Part shown: positions 60,093 through 64,000 of the stretch, piece by piece | Layout of the letters: every line of letters starts with the position of its first letter | How positions within the stretch are numbered: position 1 is the first letter of the stretch | Source: JARRPM01 sp963765545 | GTDB taxonomy: Bacteria > Pseudomonadota > Gammaproteobacteria > Pseudomonadales > Halieaceae | Assembly (NCBI GenBank): GCA_963765545.1 | Contig: CAVXWW010000004.1 | Coordinates: 186,001-250,000, forward strand | Length of the DNA: 64,000 nucleotides | Direction: 5' to 3' | The notes under the pieces: model-generated | The model's input: the letters and a program-made list of their open reading frames with translations, nothing else | Told to the model about the DNA's origin: nothing | The model's database searches: none | Position numbers and translations under genes: made by a program

Positions 60093-61618
60093 GCTTGCGC
60101 CTGTTCCTGCCCGGTGACACCAGCGCCCTGGCGCTGGGCGCCGATAGCGTTGCTATCATACTGATCGAAGAAGCCGAGCGCCGCGGCAAGGCCATTGAGC
60201 TGGTGCGCAACGGCTCGCGCGGCTTGTTCTGGCTGGAGCCATTGCTGGAGGTCGAGCTGGGCGATGAACGTCTCGCCTTCGGGCCTCTTACAAGTGCCGA
60301 TATACCCGCTGTTCTCGATGCACTGGCGTTGGATCCAGCGCAGCACCCACTCTGTCTTGGACCTGTTCACGACATCCCCTATCTAAAATCCCAGCAGCGC
60401 CTGACCTTTGCCCGTGCAGGAGAGGGAGACCCCCTGTGCCTTGACAGCTACCGCTCATTGTCCGGATTTGCCGGCCTGGAGCGGGCACTGGAGATGGATC
60501 CGCAGGACATCGTTACCTCAGTGACCGAATCAGGCTTGCGTGGACGCGGCGGCGCGGCGTTCCCCGCGGGCATCAAGTGGCAGACGGTACTGGATGCCGC
60601 GGGTGAGCAGAAATATATCGTGTGCAACGCGGATGAAGGTGACTCGGGCACTTTTGCCGACCGCCTCCTGATGGAAGCCGATCCCTACCAGCTCATAGAG
60701 GGAATGATTATCGCTGGTCTCGCTGTGGGTGCCACCCAGGGCTACATTTACCTGCGCTCGGAATATCCCCGGGCGCGTGATGTTCTGGCCGCAGCGCTGG
60801 TCAACGCGCGCGCGCAGCAATACCTGGGATACAACATTCGCGGTAGCGGCAGGTCCTTTGAACTGGAACTGCGCCTGGGTGCCGGGGCTTACATCTGCGG
60901 GGAGGAAACCTCCCTGCTGGACAGCCTGGAGGGCAAGCGGGGCATGGTGCGATCCAAACCGCCACTCCCGGCGATTGCAGGCCTGTTTGGCCAGCCCACA
61001 GTCGTCAACAATGTGCTGACTCTCGCCGCTGTCAGCACGGTGCTGGACAAGGGAGCAGCATTTTATCGCGACTTCGGCACGGGTCGCTCTCGCGGTACAC
61101 TGGCGGTGCAGTTGGCAGGGAATATCCGCCGCGGTGGACTCGTTGAGCTGGCCTATGGCGCGACCTTGCGAGAACTGGTGGAAGATTACGGTGGTGGCAC
61201 TTTTAGTGGGCGCCCCATGCGCGCCATCCAGGTAGGAGGCCCTTTGGGGGCCTACCTGCCGGAGTCCCGGTGGGATACACCACTGGACTACGAGGCGTTT
61301 GCAGATATCGGGGCGATGTTGGGTCACGGCGGTGTGGTAGTGTTTGACGACACGGTGGATATGGCGGCCCAGGCGCGTTTTGCAATGGAGTTCTGCGCGC
61401 TGGAATCCTGCGGCAAATGCACACCTTGCAGGATTGGGTCAGTGCGTGGGGTGGAAGTGATAGACCGTATGATCGCGCGTGAGTCGCCCACGTCGAATCT
61501 GGCGCTGTTGCAGGATTTGTGCGATACCATGGAAGCGGGATCCCTGTGTGCCATGGGGGGGCTGACGCCTCATCCGGTGCGCAGTGCGCTGGCGTGTTTT
61601 CCCGAGGATTTTTCCTGA
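60089..61618 (+). CDS. fdsB: NAD-dependent formate dehydrogenase beta subunit
   Basis: 509 residues, NuoF-like with an N-terminal thioredoxin-like extension. NADH and FMN sites are GLRGRGGAAFPAGIKWQ, CNADEGDSGTFADR and AYICGEETSLLDSLEG. The [4Fe-4S] cluster is in ESCGKCTPCRIGS. It transfers electrons from formate to NAD+. Confidence 0.95.
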   Translation: MSLRLFLPGDTSALALGADSVAIILIEEAERRGKAIELVRNGSRGLFWLEPLLEVELGDERLAFGPLTSADIPAVLDALALDPAQHPLCLGPVHDIPYLKSQQRLTFARAGEGDPLCLDSYRSLSGFAGLERALEMDPQDIVTSVTESGLRGRGGAAFPAGIKWQTVLDAAGEQKYIVCNADEGDSGTFADRLLMEADPYQLIEGMIIAGLAVGATQGYIYLRSEYPRARDVLAAALVNARAQQYLGYNIRGSGRSFELELRLGAGAYICGEETSLLDSLEGKRGMVRSKPPLPAIAGLFGQPTVVNNVLTLAAVSTVLDKGAAFYRDFGTGRSRGTLAVQLAGNIRRGGLVELAYGATLRELVEDYGGGTFSGRPMRAIQVGGPLGAYLPESRWDTPLDYEAFADIGAMLGHGGVVVFDDTVDMAAQARFAMEFCALESCGKCTPCRIGSVRGVEVIDRMIARESPTSNLALLQDLCDTMEAGSLCAMGGLTPHPVRSALACFPEDFS

Positions 61619-61658
61619 GTCGGCGCGGTGCCAATGGGCGCGCCAGGACGGTGATGTG

Positions 61659-64000
61659 ATGTTACAGTTTTACGAACCAGAGCTGGATTACGGGACGCCG
61701 GAAGTGACCGGTGGCACTCCGGTGACACTGCTAATTGATGACCAGGCTGTCACGGTACCCGCGGGCACTTCCGTGATGCGCGCCGCCGCGTTGGCGGGGG
61801 TTAAAATACCCAGGCTATGTGCCAGCGATTCTCTTGAACCCTTCGGCTCCTGTCGTGTGTGCCTGGTGGAAATCGAGGGCGTCAAGGGCTACCCCGCGTC
61901 CTGCACCACGCCGGTACGCGCGGACATGGTGGTAAGTACCCAGACGGGAAAGCTGGCGCAGCTGCGTCGCAACGTGATGGAGCTGTACATTTCGGATCAT
62001 CCGCTGGACTGCCTGACATGCCCCACGAACGGCGACTGCGAACTCCAGGACACCGCGGGTGAACTGGGCCTGCGAGAAGTGCGCTACGGCTTTGACGGCG
62101 CAAGTCATCTGAGCGCGCAAAAGGACACCTCCAATCCCTATTTCACCTTTGACGCCTCCAAGTGCATCGTCTGCTCGCGCTGTGTGCGTGCCTGCGAGGA
62201 AACCCAGGGCACATTCGCCCTCACGATTGCTGGGCGGGGTTTCGAGTCAACGGTCAGTGCCGGCCAGGGCGAGCCATTTATGGATAGCGAGTGCGTATCC
62301 TGTGGCGCCTGCGTTAAAGCCTGCCCCACGGCCACCCTGACCGAAAACTCGATTATCGAGCACGGCAAGCCAGAACATGCGGTGGTCACCACCTGTGCTT
62401 ACTGCGGCGTGGGCTGTGCTTTTCGCGCCGAACTCAAGGGCACAAGCGTGGTGCGAATGACGCCCCACAAGGACGGCAGTGCCAATGAGGGACACGCCTG
62501 TGTCAAAGGGCGCTTCGCCTTTGGCTACGCTACCCACAAAGACCGCATTACCCAGCCCATGATTCGCGACACCATCGATGAGCCCTGGCGCACCGTGTCC
62601 TGGGAAGAAGCCATTGCCTATACCGCCCAGCGGTTTCGCGCTATCCAGCAAGAGTACGGGCGCAACAGCATTGGTGCGATCAGTTCCTCCCGCTGTACCA
62701 ACGAGGAGGTCTACCTGGTGCAGAAGCTGGTGCGGGCGGGCTTTGGCAATAACAATATCGATACCTGCGCCCGGGTCTGTCATTCCCCCACGGGCTATGG
62801 CCTGAAAACCACCCTGGGAGAGTCGGCGGGCACCCAGACGTTTGCCTCCGTGGCCCACACCGATGTGGTGCTGGTGATGGGCTCCAATCCCACCGAGGCA
62901 CACCCGGTATTCGGGTCGCGTCTCAAAAGGCGACTGCGCCAGGGCGCGAAACTGATTGTGATAGACCCGCGGGGTATCGAGCTGGTAAGTGCGCCGCATA
63001 TCCGGGCGGATTATCACTTGCCAGTGAGCCCGGGTGCCAACGTGGCGGTACTCAATGCCATGGCTCATGTGATTGTCACTGAGGGCCTGCATGATCAATC
63101 ATTCATTGCGCAGCGTTGTGACAATGAACAGTTTTGCCGCTGGCTGGATTTTATCCGTGATCCGCGCCATGCCCCGGAAGCGCTGGAGGCTGCTACCGGT
63201 GTGGCACCCCGCTTGTTGCGCGATGCAACACGGCTGTATGCCACCGGTGGCAATGCGGCGATCTACTACGGCCTCGGGGTAACCGAACACAGCCAGGGAT
63301 CAACTGCGGTAATGGGCATAGCCAACCTCGCAATGCTGACCGGCAACCTCGGGCGCGAGGGGGTAGGCGTCAACCCGATGCGGGGGCAGAACAACGTGCA
63401 GGGCTCATGTGACATGGGTTCTTTTCCCCACGAGTTGCCCGGCTATCGCCACCTGTCTGATATAACGACTCGCACCCTGTTTGAAAACGACTGGGGTGTA
63501 GCGCTGGACCCGGAGCCGGGTATGCGCATCCCGAACATGTTTGACGCAGCGATTGATGGGGTATTTCGGGGTCTCTATTGTCAGGGCGAAGACGTCGCAC
63601 AGTCTGACCCCAATACCCAGCATATACAGTCAGCACTGGCCGCCCTGGAGTGCCTGGTGGTGCAGGACATCTTTCTTAACGAAACCGCCAAGTTTGCCCA
63701 TGTCTTCCTCCCGGGATCCTCCTTCCTGGAGAAGAATGGTACGTTTACCAACGCCGAACGTCGGATATCACCGGTACGCAGGGTGATGCCGCCACTGGCG
63801 GGCAAGGAGGATTGGGAGGTCACCCGCGACCTGGCCAATGCCATGGGCTGCGCCATGAATTACCAGCATCCCTCCCAGATTATGGATGAGATCGCCCGCC
63901 TTACGCCTACTTTCCACGGGGTGAGTTATGCCCGTCTCGATGAGTTGGGAAGTATCCAGTGGCCCTGTAACGAGCAAGCCCCCGACGGCACCCCGATCAT
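61659..64000 (+). CDS. fdsA: NAD-dependent formate dehydrogenase alpha subunit, C-terminus beyond window
   Basis: About 780 codons are visible and the frame is open at the right end. In order: an N-terminal [2Fe-2S] ferredoxin domain (LCASDSLEPFGSCRVCLVE), the His-Cys3 cluster HPLDCLTCPTNGDC, two [4Fe-4S] clusters (CIVCSRCVRACEE, CVSCGACVKACPTATL), the CAYCGVGC cluster of the molybdopterin domain, and the molybdenum ligand Cys in DTCARVCHSP. It oxidises formate to CO2 on a molybdopterin cofactor. It starts 40 bp after fdsB. The accessory fdsC/fdsD genes are expected beyond the window. Confidence 0.95.
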   Translation, partial: MLQFYEPELDYGTPEVTGGTPVTLLIDDQAVTVPAGTSVMRAAALAGVKIPRLCASDSLEPFGSCRVCLVEIEGVKGYPASCTTPVRADMVVSTQTGKLAQLRRNVMELYISDHPLDCLTCPTNGDCELQDTAGELGLREVRYGFDGASHLSAQKDTSNPYFTFDASKCIVCSRCVRACEETQGTFALTIAGRGFESTVSAGQGEPFMDSECVSCGACVKACPTATLTENSIIEHGKPEHAVVTTCAYCGVGCAFRAELKGTSVVRMTPHKDGSANEGHACVKGRFAFGYATHKDRITQPMIRDTIDEPWRTVSWEEAIAYTAQRFRAIQQEYGRNSIGAISSSRCTNEEVYLVQKLVRAGFGNNNIDTCARVCHSPTGYGLKTTLGESAGTQTFASVAHTDVVLVMGSNPTEAHPVFGSRLKRRLRQGAKLIVIDPRGIELVSAPHIRADYHLPVSPGANVAVLNAMAHVIVTEGLHDQSFIAQRCDNEQFCRWLDFIRDPRHAPEALEAATGVAPRLLRDATRLYATGGNAAIYYGLGVTEHSQGSTAVMGIANLAMLTGNLGREGVGVNPMRGQNNVQGSCDMGSFPHELPGYRHLSDITTRTLFENDWGVALDPEPGMRIPNMFDAAIDGVFRGLYCQGEDVAQSDPNTQHIQSALAALECLVVQDIFLNETAKFAHVFLPGSSFLEKNGTFTNAERRISPVRRVMPPLAGKEDWEVTRDLANAMGCAMNYQHPSQIMDEIARLTPTFHGVSYARLDELGSIQWPCNEQAPDGTPI

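Overview
The window looks like a chromosomal segment of a marine gammaproteobacterium, probably of the Halieaceae/Cellvibrionales type. This is inferred from gene content: several SusC-free TonB-dependent receptors, many FAD/FMN oxidoreductases, crotonase and SDR enzymes, a Kbl/Tdh pair, and a soluble NAD-linked formate dehydrogenase. Genes are dense, with many 1-8 base overlaps. There are no rRNA or tRNA genes and no recognisable transposase, phage or CRISPR.

Left edge (1-5.9 kb): a truncated TonB-dependent receptor reads off the left end. Divergent from it are an Asp/Asn beta-hydroxylase and a beta-propeller protein, and these converge on a TPR-sulfotransferase. Next (6.0-11.9 kb) is a tightly packed leftward operon: a BetI-like TetR regulator, an acyl-CoA dehydrogenase and a complete PotFGHI-type polyamine ABC transporter.

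Core locus (12.1-30.9 kb), the most unusual part: a three-gene module of two PYROXD2/phytoene-dehydrogenase-like FAD enzymes plus one GcvT-like (tetrahydrofolate aminomethyltransferase) protein. It occurs twice, once rightward (12.1-16.5 kb) and once leftward (26.5-30.9 kb), in the same gene order. Between the copies lie an NDP-forming acyl-CoA synthetase, a glutamine-synthetase-like gamma-glutamyl ligase, a GbcA/CntA-type Rieske oxygenase, two class-III aminotransferases, a TetR-GNAT fusion regulator and formyl-THF deformylase (PurU). Each module has a divergent regulator at its outer side (TetR on the left, AraC on the right). I read this as an uncharacterised catabolic system for an N-methylated amine or polyamine-like compound. 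Its methyl groups would leave as formaldehyde (Rieske) or as methylene-THF (GcvT-like) and end as formate. Near-identical inverted repeats upstream of the TetR gene and of the left-hand receptor suggest one regulon.

Middle (31-48 kb): AraC regulators, a metallo-beta-lactamase-fold hydrolase, an alpha/beta hydrolase, a luciferase-like monooxygenase, two SDRs, a 2,4-dienoyl-CoA-reductase-like flavoprotein, a crotonase, a second TonB receptor, a SnoaL-like protein and an Old Yellow Enzyme. This is the usual make-up of lipid, terpenoid or steroid-like catabolism. At 44.2-45.4 kb a non-coding array of 164-bp and 261-bp tandem repeats contains long hairpins around a conserved loop.

Right part (48-64 kb): amino-acid catabolism (PutA; Tdh and Kbl; an AGCS Na+/amino-acid symporter; a one-domain asparaginase; thioredoxin 2; a TauD-like dioxygenase). 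It ends in a rightward C1-oxidation operon: glutathione-dependent formaldehyde dehydrogenase, S-formylglutathione hydrolase and formate dehydrogenase subunits gamma, beta and alpha (alpha cut by the right end). That operon could consume the formaldehyde and formate produced by the core locus.
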